The notes beneath the pieces were generated by a model, which was not told the origin of the DNA, made no database searches, and saw nothing but the letters and a program-made list of their open reading frames with translations. Source: Phaseolus vulgaris (lineage: Eukaryota > Streptophyta > Magnoliopsida > Fabales > Fabaceae). From it: a DNA stretch of 64,000 nt. Positions within the stretch are counted from its first letter, which is position 1, and every line of letters begins with the position of its first letter. The stretch is from the NCBI RefSeq assembly GCF_000499845.2, contig NC_023754.2, positions 22,260,111 through 22,324,110 on the forward strand. Reading direction: 5' to 3'. Below, one piece after another: positions 11,599 through 22,140 of this stretch. The translations under genes and the position numbers were made by a program.

Positions 11599-11950
11599 TC
11601 CGGATTGTATAATCCATAAGTCAAATTTTAACAACATAATGAATTCCAGATTACGTAATCCATAAGTCATTTCAGGTGACTTCCGGATTGTGTAATCCAT
11701 AAGTCAAAATTTTCACAGCAAAATGACTACCGGATTGTATAATTCGTAAGTCATGTTTGAGTACCGGACTACGTAAGTCATGTTCTAAAATCACTTCCAG
11801 ATTGTGTAATCCATAGTTCATTTGGTACCGGATTACACAATCCGGAAATATGAATTTGGCAGGTTCTGGATCCGGTATGCACAAAAGTTATCTAATCCAG
11901 AACGCTTTACTTAAGCACCGGATTATGTGATCCGTGGATCCACCGGATTA
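11599..11950. repeat. Right subterminal array of CCGGATTA motifs
   Basis: Repeats such as TTCCGGATTGTATAATCC, ACCGGATTACACAATCCGG and CACCGGATTATGTGATCC mirror the array at 6921-7316. Together they form a long degenerate inverted structure inside the perfect 19-bp termini of the MULE. Confidence 0.82.
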
Positions 11951-12022
11951 ACTAATGCGAAAATATTTATTTAAGGCAGAAGAATGAGAATGAGAATGTA
12001 CCTCACCGGTGCCAATGCCAAC

Positions 12023-12088
12023 ACCACCTACCATCGCTGCTACCTACCACCGTGCACCACCTACCACCGCTGCTACCTATCACTGTGC
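12023..12088. repeat. 33-bp tandem repeat, ACC-rich, in the MULE right end
   Basis: Two units beginning ACCACCTACC and ending ACCGTGC or ACTGTGC lie head to tail, followed by more CACCACCT-like triplets to about 12165. Any reading frame through it is low-complexity Thr/His/Pro or Gly/Val, so I do not call a gene. Confidence 0.8.
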
Positions 12089-12450
12089 ACCACCTCAACC
12101 ACCTTCTCAAGCACCACCTCCAACACCACTTCAAGCACCACCTCCAGATGCACCCCACCACACGAAGTAACTTCCTTTCTCATTTTTATCTTTTTACTGA
12201 AGGATAATTTTGGTATTTTTAAATTTTATGGAGGTGCCCGAAGAAATCATGGAGGTGCAGGAAGAAGCTGTCTAAATTGGGTTTTCAGCTTTTTTATTGG
12301 GTTGAGTCATGGATCGGAGAGGCCCAAAGATCCTCTGATCCGATCCATGAATTGCTGGATTGCTCTGATCTAGACAGATTCCGATCCACTCTATGATCCG
12401 ACTTTTTTTTCTTCCCAAAAGATTGTGATCTTTACGACACTGGTGCAATG

Positions 12451-15400
12451 TGAGTTGTTGGTAGTTTAGTATATAATTATTTGGTTCTCTCTTTTATTAT
12501 TTTGAACCGCAAGTAAATTGTAATGTTTTGACCAATTTTGTTTAAAGCTGCATTGTTCTGATTTGAATTCCGGAGGCATTGTTCACAAGAACTCAATTCT
12601 TAACCCTAGTCTCTCTTGCATTCATTGCAAAATAATGAAAACGAGAATTTTCATTCCAGGGATAACTATGTGAGTTCTTAATTTAAATTTTGTGGACTTG
12701 TCATTTCATTTCTAAGATTTTATTTTACAATTTTTACTTCAATGTATGTATTATAAAATTTCTACTCTAATTAATATTTTATTTAGTTGTTTGTAGAAAT
12801 ATATATTTTCAAGATATAAAAAGTAATTTTTATTTTTATCTCATCAACAAAATATATTTTTAAAAGTAAAATAAATAAAAGAATAGTTTTAACTTACATA
12901 TAACATATAAATATATTAAAAAGTTGAGTTTCTTATTATGACTCAAGATCGTTACACTTTTTTTCCACCTAACAAGGATAGACCTATAGTTGAAATAATG
13001 ATTTATTAATGAATGAATTTCTATTCCTCCACCTAACAAATCTTGAAAGTATTTTCTTACAAGTTTTTATTTCACTTTAAATAAGTTTCGGCATGCCATT
13101 TAAAAGTGTTTTATTATGTCATACCGGGACTAAATAACTCATGGTATATTTTTCCAAAAATTGCTTAAAATATAGATCTTACAAGTAATCTATGGCTATG
13201 TAATTTTTATTTGTGCTTCAGTATTTGATAACTTGAAATTTGAATTTAATTCTTATAATTAAATATTAATTTAATGTAGATAAATGTTTTTTTTCTTCTA
13301 AACATGATAAACATTATTTTAACATGGATACAAAATTAAAAATAAAACCCATACAATTATTTAGTGAGTACAAAATATTAAATATTAAAAATAAATATAT
13401 TATATAATAATAACAAATATATAATGAAAAATTATTTAAAACAATTATAAAAATAATTTATGTTACTCTTATGTATAAATCATTTTCAAATATATTTCGT
13501 CAAGTCGTTTTCAAAGTGTTAGTGTAACAGTTTGTTATAGATATTTGTTCTCTTATATAAGTATATTGTACTAAAATTAAGATGATGATTATTAGATACA
13601 TTGATAGTTGAGACGTGTTATTTTCATTATTATCATATTCACTATGAATGCATATAACTCTGTTCAACTAATGGTCTAGGTTTATCAATTATCTCCACAA
13701 AATTCAACAAGTTTTTCACTCTCTTAATGCATATAATCAGTGAAACTTAACGTTGTAAAATATGTACCCTCCATTTGGAATAGTAACTTAGGGTCTTAAT
13801 TGTTAAGCCTATAGATATAAGCAAATTGTATATAACCACAAACTCCAATTCATTACCTAATTAATGTTAAAAGAATATTATGGATAAATAATTCATACCA
13901 CCACGTATTTATTGAGTAAATATTTCATTTTATACATATTTAATTCTTTTGGATCACATTTATTGAATTGTGTTCGAAGTTTCACATCAATTATAAATAA
14001 ATATAAACTTTTATTACTAGATCATTTATATTTATAATTTCACGTACGTTGGAGAATTTAGAAGAGTATGTTAAAAAATATCTTAATTTTTAATTTTTAT
14101 TAAATGCATAATCTTCAACAATTACTTAACTTAATGAGTTATTTATAATTGAGTTGTTAAACAAAGACTCACTCACCCCTCAAGATTGGATAGATGATAT
14201 TTCAAACTACAATTTTACTTTGTATTTTTTATTATTTTTTTTAAAAGTCCTACTTTGTAGCATGATTTTGTATTTTTTTATAAAAATTGTTTTATATCAC
14301 CATTTTTTTCCTTTTAAAGTTATGCTCAGTAGCACGTTTGTAGTATCTTTGTGTTGTTTTTATTATTATTTAAGATTATTACAAGCTTTTAAAAAATATA
14401 GTGTAATGGTGTTTTTTAATAGATTAGATTTTTTAAGTTTGTATTTTTTTAGTTTAAAAGTATTTTACTTAGTTTTTTGTGTGAATTTTTGTTGTGGCTG
14501 GGTGTGGTCCAAACTTACAATGCCAGCATATTCCCAACTGATTTTCCTCATTACCAATCAACACCAAATTTTTTTCAAACTAATCAGTGGCAGTTTTGGA
14601 GATCAACCATACTCAACACTAACACAATGAAATATTATTAAAACTCACAAATTTAAAAACAAATTACAAACATTAAAAAAACGTAATTTACTAAAAACTT
14701 GCATCAAAGCATAAAAGAAAATCAGAACAAAGTGCTTTTAATTTCTCTTAAAAAATAAAACAAAAAATAACACAAAAAAGCGTGTTGTCAAAAAAAAAAA
14801 AAAATGCCACAAAGTATGATTTCTTACAAAATAAAAAGGTTTAAAAAACGTGTTAAAAGCATGGCTAGAATAAATGAGAAATAAATATTTATAAAAGCAA
14901 AATCATATGTAAAAAGTATGACTAAAATACGAATAAAAGATATATTTATAAAAGTAAAATATTGTTTTAAAGTATATATATATTTTTTAAATTGTTGTCA
15001 AACACAATTTATTTATATCAATAATCTTTTAAAATTTGGCCATTGGAGTAATGTACTATTTTTTAAAATCTGTCGAGTTGGAGCAATTTTTTATTGACCT
15101 TAGTTTTTTTAACTCTTTGCTTTAATTAAACCAATGTCACTTTTACTTGACCTTAAATTTTTTAAAGATTATTTCCACTCGAACTAGTAAGGCTTTTATA
15201 TGACCTTAGTTTTTCTAAGGTTATTTTCTAACGGAATTGGAGTTAATTTTTTTAGTTGAGCTAGTGTTGATTTTTCTTTTAACTAAGTTAGGTTATAGGT
15301 TTTCTGACAATGTAGATTTCACCGATAGATGTTGGGTTTTAGATTTTTTCCAGTTGTATTGGATTGTAATTTCGTTCAGTTGTGCTAAGTTGTAGATATT

Positions 15401-16860
15401 GCTAAGACATGTTAGGTTGTAGATTTTTTTCCGAGTCAGATTGCAAGGTAGATTTTCATTCCAAACAAAATTAATCTCACTGTTCTTCCACTTTGTAGGC
15501 TTTACTCAACCCTATTATTAGCTTTTTTTAGAAGAGAAACAATTGAAACTTTGATCTTGCACTGCATCTTAAACAAAAAGAACTTCATCTCTCTTAAAAG
15601 CCATTCCAAAAGAGGTTCCCAAAAAGAGGTTCCCAAGAAAACAAAGGAAAAAGATCTGTCATTGTTTACTATGAGGTTAAAAAAGTAGCTATTCTCACTA
15701 ATCACTTACACGATTAGATTAGGTTCTTTAATAAAAAGAAAGATCTTTCATTCCATTCTAGGGTGAATACCAATGTTTTAATTTTACGTTAAATATAGTC
15801 TCACAATGTTTAGGAATTGAGATCAATGACAATTTATATGTTCATTCCTTTTATAACTCGTTAAGGTGTCTTTAAGGACAAAATCGTGATAAAGCTTTTA
15901 ACTCCAAAACGGATAATACATTTGATGCGATAATTGACTATAATAATATCATCTCAATAAACTTGAAGTTGAAACATTGACACAGAATAAAAATTTATAA
16001 TAAAATATATATTTTATAAACTATAATTTATTTTTGTTTTAACCTTCTGATTTTAACTAATATTAAGTGAATTAAGTGATTTATCTTTAAAATTAAGTGA
16101 ATTCAAATACCACAAGTATATATACATGTGACTTTTACTTAATATTTTGAATAATTTAATCAAATCTTATCTATTTAGTGATTAACACATCCTATAAATT
16201 ACTTATAATAGAAAATCAAGCTAATTAATCATACACAATCCCCAATCTTTAGTGTAAATAGAAAAGCTTTCAAAGAAAAAGTATTATTTAAATTTATGTT
16301 CAATCATACATGAGACCTATATTCCTTAGAATAAAGTTTGTGTATCCTTTCCAAAATTCATGTTTATATCTATCAAATATAAAATTTATGTTCTATTAGT
16401 TAAATACTTATAAAATATTATATTATTAAAAATATAATATCAAAATAATACATTATTTTTTCTTTAAATAATAACCAATACAAATAAATTATAATAATAT
16501 AAATTTAAAATAAAATATTTGAAATAAATTAAAATATTTAAGTAATTTAAAATGAGAGATATCGTCCACATATCTGATTCAAAAAATTGGATATGAACCA
16601 TATCTATACTAATATCCAGTTAATATAAATGATTCAAAGAGTATTACACAAATTTATTTGTTATCTGTCTTAAAGAATCAATTAAACATTAAAATAATTT
16701 GTAATAATATTTATTATTAGAAACCCTGTCACAGTCATTAATATATATAGAAATATATATAATTTAAATAATTATTATTCTTCATTTTATTCTTAAACTT
16801 AAACTTACGTTTATTGTATAGCAGAAAATGTTTAATCCTTACTCAAACAAATTATTTAAA
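12451..16860. other. AT-rich spacer between the two CAS copies
   Basis: The first 100 or so bases (12451-12550) are the continuation of the CAS copy 1 flank and align with about 21382-21505 behind copy 2. The rest is AT-rich without a supported gene. The 158-codon frame at 14154-14630 is Phe/Leu-rich low-complexity sequence opening on a non-ATG codon, and is not convincing. Confidence 0.6.
15040..15460. repeat. Degenerate tandem-like repeats
   Basis: Phrases such as TTGACCTTAGTTTTT, TTTAACT and GTTGGAG recur every 35-60 bp in the first half, and GTTAGGTTGTAGATTTTTT-like phrases recur in the second half. The units are too diverged to fix a period by eye. No known element is recognised. Confidence 0.35.
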
Positions 16861-17059
16861 AAAAAAATGAATTTGTGTCAAACTGGATCATAGGTGTCGT
16901 AATTGGGCCTAAACTGGAGTATCTAGCCTATTATTACAAGTCTACACGTGTCTTCTTAGGTTATTTAAGTGCGCAGCGGGGCTCGCAACAAAATTTTGGT
17001 GTTCAAACTTCAAATTGAAATTCTTTTTCACTCAAAACCTCTCACAAAGTGTTGTGGTG
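16861..17059 (+). promoter_or_regulatory. Promoter and leader of CAS copy 2, with site II and G-box motifs
   Basis: TGGGCC at 16904-16909 is a site II/TCP-type motif and CACGTG at 16945-16950 (within ACACGTGT) is a G-box. A TATA-like TTATTTAAG follows near 16961. They lie within 160 bp of the start codon, and the matching region of copy 1 has neither motif. Site II elements are common in promoters of genes active in dividing cells; their use here is inference. Confidence 0.5.
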
Positions 17060-19951
17060 ATGGAGTGGAACCCTCAGACTCTTCAATTCCTATCGGAATG
17101 CTTCCTCCATACGCTGTCTCCGGCGCCCGAGCCCCGCCGCCGCGCCGAAACATCCCTCGCCGACGCTGCTGACCGTCCCAACTACGGCCTCGTGGTCCTC
17201 CGCCTGGTCGCAGAGCCCTCCGTGGACGACCAGATCAGGCAAGCCGCCGCCGTGAACTTCAAGAACCACCTCCGCACGCGGTGGTCCTCCGAGGCTCCCA
17301 TACTGCCCCCGGAGAAGGAGCAGATAAAGTCCCTGATCGTTCCACTCATGCTCTCCGCTACCCGTAAGATTCAGAGTCAGCTCAGCGAAGCCCTCGCCGT
17401 TATCGGTAAGCACGATTTCCCCAAGGAGTGGCCGGCGCTTCTTCCCGAACTCGTTTCCAATCTGAAAAACGCGTCACAGGCGTCCGATTATGCCTCCGTT
17501 AACGGCATTCTCGGCACCGCCGATTCCATTTTTAACAAATTCCGTTTCGTTTTTAAAACCAATGATCTTCTTCTCGATTTGAAGTATTGCCTCGATAATT
17601 TTGCTGCGCCTTTGCTTGAGGTTTTCCTCAAAACGGCGTCGTTGATCGACGCCAGTGTCAATTCCGGCGCGAACCTGCGCCCGCTCTTCGAGTCACAGAG
17701 TCTGTGCTGTAGCATTTTTTACTCGTTGAATTTTCAGGAGCTCCCTGAGTTCTTTGAGGATCACATGAAGGAGTGGATGGGTGAGTTTCGGAAATATCTC
17801 ACCACCACTTATCCTGCTCTCGAGGGAAGTGGTGGCGATGGTCTTGCTGTTGTCGATGAGCTTAGGGCCAAGGTCTGTGAGAATATTAATCTGTACATGG
17901 AAAAGAATGAAGAGGAATTTCAGGGTTATTTGAATGATTTTGCTCTTGCTGTGTGGACTTTGCTGGGGAATGTGTCTCAGTCTTCTAACCGGGATCAGCT
18001 GGCCATTACCGCGATCAAGTTTTTGACCACGGTCAGTACTAGTGTTCACCATAACTTGTTTGCGAGTGAAGGGGTTGTGCCCCAGATATGTCAGGGAATT
18101 GTGATTCCCAATGTGAAGTTGAGGGAAGACGATGAGGAGCTTTTTGAGATGAATTATATAGAGTTTATTAGAAGGGATATGGAAGGTAGTGATCTTGATA
18201 CTAGGAGGAGGATTGCCTGTGAGCTTCTCAAGGGAATTGCTACGCATTATGGGGATGTTGTAAGGAACATTGTCTCTTCGCAGATACAGAGTTTGTTAAG
18301 TTCATTTGCTGCCAACCCTGTGGCTAATTGGAAGGACAAGGACTGTGCTATATACTTGGTTGTTTCTCTCGCTATCAAGAAGGCTGGAACTAGTTACGTC
18401 TCCACTGAGCTTGTTGACGTTCAGAGCTTTTTTGAATCCGTCATTGTCCCTGAGCTGCAGAGTCCCGATGTGAATGGGCATCCCATGCTTAAGGCAGGTG
18501 CACTCAAGTTTTTTACTATGTTCCGGAATCAAATATCGAAGGCCGTCGCATTGAAGTTTTTCCCAGATTTGGTTCGGTTCCTAGCTTCGGAATCAAATGT
18601 TGTACATTCTTACGCTGCAAGTTGTATTGAGAAACTGTTGTTGGTAAAGGATGAGGTGGGTGGGCCACGCTATACTTCAGCAGACATCACTCCGATCTTC
18701 CCCGTGCTGATGAACAATCTTTTCAGTGCCTTAAAACACCAAGAGTCTGAGGAGAATCAGTATGTCATGAAATGCATTATGAGGGTTCTTGGAGTGGCTG
18801 ATCTTTCTGCAGATGTTGCTCGAGTTTGCATTGAGGGGTTGACCTTTATTCTTGGCGAAGTTTGCCGAAATCCTAAAAATCCCGTTTTCAATCATTATCT
18901 CTTTGAGTCTGTTGCTATTCTTGTGAAACGGGGCTGTGAGAAGGGCTTGTCTGTATCTGTTTTCGAGGCAAGCCTTTTCCCCAAGTTGGAAATAATTTTG
19001 ACCAATGATGTAACCGAGTTTTTTCCATACACATTTCAGTTGCTTGCTCAGCTTGTTGAGCTAAACAGATCACCCATTCCCCCCATTTATATGCAGATAT
19101 TTGTTATTCTTTTGTCGCCTGATTCTTGGAAGAGAGCCCCAAATGTCCCTGCACTTGTGCGTCTACTCCAGGCCTTCCTTCAAAAGGCACCGAATGAGAT
19201 CAACCAAGGGGATAGACTGACTAAGGTGCTTGGCATATTTGACACACTTATACAATCTTCTAGCACATCTGATCAAGGATTTTATGTACTCAACACCGTC
19301 ATTGAGAGTCTTGAGTACGGTGTTATTAAACCTTATATTTCTCATATCTGGGCTGCTCTTTTCAGGGAGCTCCAAAGAAGACGAACAGTAAAACTCATAA
19401 AGTCTCTTCTGATATTTATTTCACTTTTTCTGATTAAACACGGGTGTTCAAACCTTGTTGATACTATGAACGGTGTGCAGCCAGATATTTTTAATGTGAT
19501 TTTGAATCAGTTTTGGATACCTAATCTTAAGCTGATTACGGGAGCCATCGAGCTTAAGTTGGCTGCTGTTGCCTCAACCAGACTCATCTGTGAATCTCCA
19601 ATTCTTTTGGATCCTGCTGCTGCTGAATCCTGGGGTAAGATGGTGGACAGCATTGTCACTCTTCTTTCGCGGCCAGAACAGGAAAGGGCTGACGAGGAAC
19701 TTGATGTGCCAGATATTTCAGAAAATGTTGGTTATACTGCTACTTTTGTTCGTCTTTACAATGCTGGGAAGAAAGAAGAAGATCCACTAAAAGATATAAG
19801 AGATCCCAAAGAATTTTTCGTTGCCTCATTGTCTCGGCTGTCAACACTTTCCCCTGGGAGATACCCGAAGGTCATCAATGAAGTGGTAGATCCGGCAAAT
19901 CAAGCTGCATTACTTCAGCTTTGCAACAGCTATAATCTCACAATTGTTTGA
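17060..19951 (+). CDS. XPO2: Exportin-2 (CAS/CSE1), importin-alpha re-exporter, copy 2
   Basis: An intronless frame of 963 codons, tandem paralogue of the gene at 2482-5379 and about 97% identical in protein. The role is the same: nuclear export of importin-alpha with RanGTP. The true start is the ATG at 17060 (MEWNPQTL, shared with copy 1); the open frame extends 15 codons upstream but only through a TTG. The importin-beta N-terminal domain, central Cse1 region and C-terminal CAS region are all intact, and it ends CNSYNLTIV. Differences from copy 1 are scattered (for example [32 protein letters not shown]), except over 17573-18241 where the DNA is identical. The gene shows no sign of decay, and its promoter is quite unlike that of copy 1. 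Confidence 0.96.
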   Translation: MEWNPQTLQFLSECFLHTLSPAPEPRRRAETSLADAADRPNYGLVVLRLVAEPSVDDQIRQAAAVNFKNHLRTRWSSEAPILPPEKEQIKSLIVPLMLSATRKIQSQLSEALAVIGKHDFPKEWPALLPELVSNLKNASQASDYASVNGILGTADSIFNKFRFVFKTNDLLLDLKYCLDNFAAPLLEVFLKTASLIDASVNSGANLRPLFESQSLCCSIFYSLNFQELPEFFEDHMKEWMGEFRKYLTTTYPALEGSGGDGLAVVDELRAKVCENINLYMEKNEEEFQGYLNDFALAVWTLLGNVSQSSNRDQLAITAIKFLTTVSTSVHHNLFASEGVVPQICQGIVIPNVKLREDDEELFEMNYIEFIRRDMEGSDLDTRRRIACELLKGIATHYGDVVRNIVSSQIQSLLSSFAANPVANWKDKDCAIYLVVSLAIKKAGTSYVSTELVDVQSFFESVIVPELQSPDVNGHPMLKAGALKFFTMFRNQISKAVALKFFPDLVRFLASESNVVHSYAASCIEKLLLVKDEVGGPRYTSADITPIFPVLMNNLFSALKHQESEENQYVMKCIMRVLGVADLSADVARVCIEGLTFILGEVCRNPKNPVFNHYLFESVAILVKRGCEKGLSVSVFEASLFPKLEIILTNDVTEFFPYTFQLLAQLVELNRSPIPPIYMQIFVILLSPDSWKRAPNVPALVRLLQAFLQKAPNEINQGDRLTKVLGIFDTLIQSSSTSDQGFYVLNTVIESLEYGVIKPYISHIWAALFRELQRRRTVKLIKSLLIFISLFLIKHGCSNLVDTMNGVQPDIFNVILNQFWIPNLKLITGAIELKLAAVASTRLICESPILLDPAAAESWGKMVDSIVTLLSRPEQERADEELDVPDISENVGYTATFVRLYNAGKKEEDPLKDIRDPKEFFVASLSRLSTLSPGRYPKVINEVVDPANQAALLQLCNSYNLTIV

Positions 19952-22140
19952 GTAAGTACTTGAGACACGTTAATTTTTACCAATCTTGATTGGTAGGTTT
20001 GCTTTGTTGATGTTTCCTGCCGTTAGAATTTAAAATGTTGGACACAATTTTGAAGTTTGCAAATATTTCTGTGTATGAAACCAGCTTATGTGTTCTGTTG
20101 TGGACTCTTTAGTTTGTGTGTGATTTTTGTAGTCAACGACTGTTGTGATAATGCATCGGTTTTTTCTGGGCAGTGTGGAGGACTACTTTGTCTGTTACAA
20201 ACTACTGTTTCGTTGCTCTAACTTGCTAGGTGTTGAAATTTGTTTCAATGGGACAGTTTGTGTAGGGTGTATATCCTACAAAATAAAAACAAAATGGTAT
20301 ACATATAGTTCACAAAGGTTATAATGGCAAGACAGTTGCTCATTTTGGTTTTCTCAACACCACTTTTTCTTCTATCAGTGGTTTAGTACCAACTGAGGTA
20401 ACGTTTACAAGTCTAAAGTAGCCATATTTTAGTAGGTAATAAAGTTAGAATATGGAATCAGATTGATCATTAAAATCAAGTGTCTTGGCTGTTGGAGTTT
20501 AAAATATTGGACACCAATGACATTTTCAAGTTTGCAAATATGTGAGATTAGGTATGAAAGTTGCTTATATCTTCTATGGTGAACTGGAATGATTGGATTG
20601 GATTTTCGTAGTGAATGACTGTTACAGTGTATAAGTTTTTGCTGGCCAGTGGGATGCATTAGATTGAGTTACGAATTACAGTTCCATTATTGTTACCAGG
20701 TATTGATGTTTGTTTGAATGAGTTTGAGTTACAAAATCACCGGTCCCAATCTTGCCAATACACTTGTTCATTTAGGAATTCACATAGCCACTTTAACACC
20801 TACTAGTTGTTTCGTAGCATTTGAGGTAACATTTACAAATTGTAATACTATGTACAAAATTGTGGTACCTTGTTGAAGTAGGCATATTTTAGTAGGTAAA
20901 AAGTTGGAACATGGAAACCGGGTTGATTGTAACAATGTGTTGGATGCAACCTTTATAATTTTGTAGAGGTTGAAAAATCATTTTGACGCTTGAACTTACT
21001 TTCATGTTATACGAAGAGTGTCTGGGATTAGTGTGTATCCTGCTAGTCAATTGCATCATTCTCTCAACTTTCAGCTGTTCCATATTGTTTTTAACAAAAC
21101 AGGAATTAATTTTCAATCCTGTTATTTTTACTGGCATCATCATTTATGTATCTGTTATACAAACATAATATTCTACTACTTGTTATCTTATACGTGCCTA
21201 AATATAATGTGGAATTACTATTAGTGAAAGCCTACTACTGCATTTAAGAAATAGCCATGGGGTTTCAATGAACAATCTATCGTTTATTTTTGCTGCAGTG
21301 AATGTGATGAATGTACTGTTGGGCTTTCGAAGTACGGTTCAGTCTGAATCCCTGAGCACTAAAGCATATTTTTCAAGTGCTATGTGATCTGTTGGTATTT
21401 TAGTGTATAATTATTTAATGCTCCCTTTTTTTTTTTTCATTTTACGCTGATATTGTTTTTCAGCCGCTCTGGAGCAAATTGTAATGAATATTTCCGTCAA
21501 TTTTGTTTAAACTTGCATATGTTTAAGTACAAAATTTATGTAGGTTTTTCGCGATATCTGCGTCAGAACACATTGCATTTCTCTTTTCAGGGGGTGCAAC
21601 TGATATTGAATCAAAGATGAGGATGAAATTGTAGCATTTGAATTAACTTTACAAAAATAATCCCAAAGTCGTTATTTGCAACACTGTTAGGACTAGGGAA
21701 ATTAACCAAGCTTAAAATTCATCGCTTGTTGCTTTTGAGTACCATGCATTTTCTGGTAGTATAAACCCGAAGGTTGATTTTTGGTGACCTCCTGTTGCTT
21801 GGCTTTATTTGTGTCATTACTCATGTATTGTAAGTCAATTTAGTTGCATTCTGATGTTAGCGGCGGTCTGATGGTGTAGGTTTATGTTAGAGTTTATGTG
21901 CGATTGGAGCTGCTGATGGTATAGGTTTGAGGTGATATATTACGTGTTTGGTCCTTCATCAACGTGATTTCACATCCAGCTGGAAGCTTCCAGTTCTTGG
22001 TTTCACGTTTTTTCAGTCAATGGACGTAAGTTGTTTGCCTCTAAACATGTGAAAAAGTGATTCTGATATGTATGAACCTGTTGAGTAGTTAAGATTCAGT
22101 ATTTTTACGAGTGGACCAAAAAGGCAAATCGACCACACCA
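19952..22140 (+). other. 3' UTR and 3' flank of CAS copy 2
   Basis: No gene. The segment shares patches with the flank of copy 1, including about 20979-21070 against 5881-5960 and 21320-21505 against 6050-6123 plus 12451-12550. It is uninterrupted where copy 1 carries the nested transposons. Confidence 0.65.
20020..20940. repeat. Diverged tandem duplication of about 467 bp in the CAS copy 2 3' flank
   Basis: Landmarks recur in the same order. TTTAAAATGTTGGACAC near 20030 recurs as TTTAAAATATTGGACAC near 20497, followed in both by AAGTTTGCAAATAT. GTAACGTTTACAA at 20399 recurs as GTAACATTTACAA at 20826. CATATTTTAGTAGGTAA occurs in both. The copies are clearly diverged, so the event is older than the 149-bp duplication behind copy 1. 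Confidence 0.7.

Larger units (their letters stand above)
6567..12272. mobile_element. Mutator-like element (MULE) with plant mobile domain, transposase and OTU frames
   Basis: Perfect 19-bp terminal inverted repeats GACAGCTTCTTCCTGCACC lie at 6567-6585 and, inverted, at 12254-12272. The flanking 9-mers TAAATTGGC (6558-6566) and TAAATTGGG (12273-12281) match at 8 of 9 positions; a 9-bp target duplication is the Mutator hallmark. The 5706-bp element holds a plus-strand plant-mobile-domain gene (7478-9144), a minus-strand OTU frame (to 9346) and a minus-strand MULE transposase (9347-11502). Arrays of CCGGATTA/TAATCCGG lie inside both ends. The transposase carries a frameshift and an in-frame stop, so this copy should not move without help. 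It sits inside the hAT element. Confidence 0.9.
6124..12442. mobile_element. hAT-type element, non-autonomous, interrupted by a Mutator-like element
   Basis: The 8-bp direct repeat GTGCAATG flanks the insertion at 6116-6123 and 12443-12450. The ends CAATGTTGTTAAA (6124-6136) and, reverse-complemented, CAGTGTCGTAAAG (12430-12442) form a short imperfect inverted repeat matching at 9 of 13 positions. An 8-bp target duplication with CARTGT-type termini is typical of hAT elements. Without the inner MULE the element is only about 600 bp and has no transposase frame. Joining 6123 to 12451 gives sequence that aligns with the uninterrupted flank of CAS copy 2 near 21370-21420, an empty site. A GGATC-rich stretch at 12310-12405 belongs to this element. 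Confidence 0.82.

Noticed and set aside
11984..12373. A plus-strand frame rich in Thr, Pro and Cys at the right end of the MULE
   Set aside because: It follows from the ACC-rich tandem repeat and runs across the MULE terminus into the hAT element, so it is not a gene.
14154..14630. A 158-codon frame between the CAS copies
   Set aside because: It is low-complexity, dominated by Phe, Leu, Tyr and Val from T-rich DNA, has a non-ATG start and no family features.
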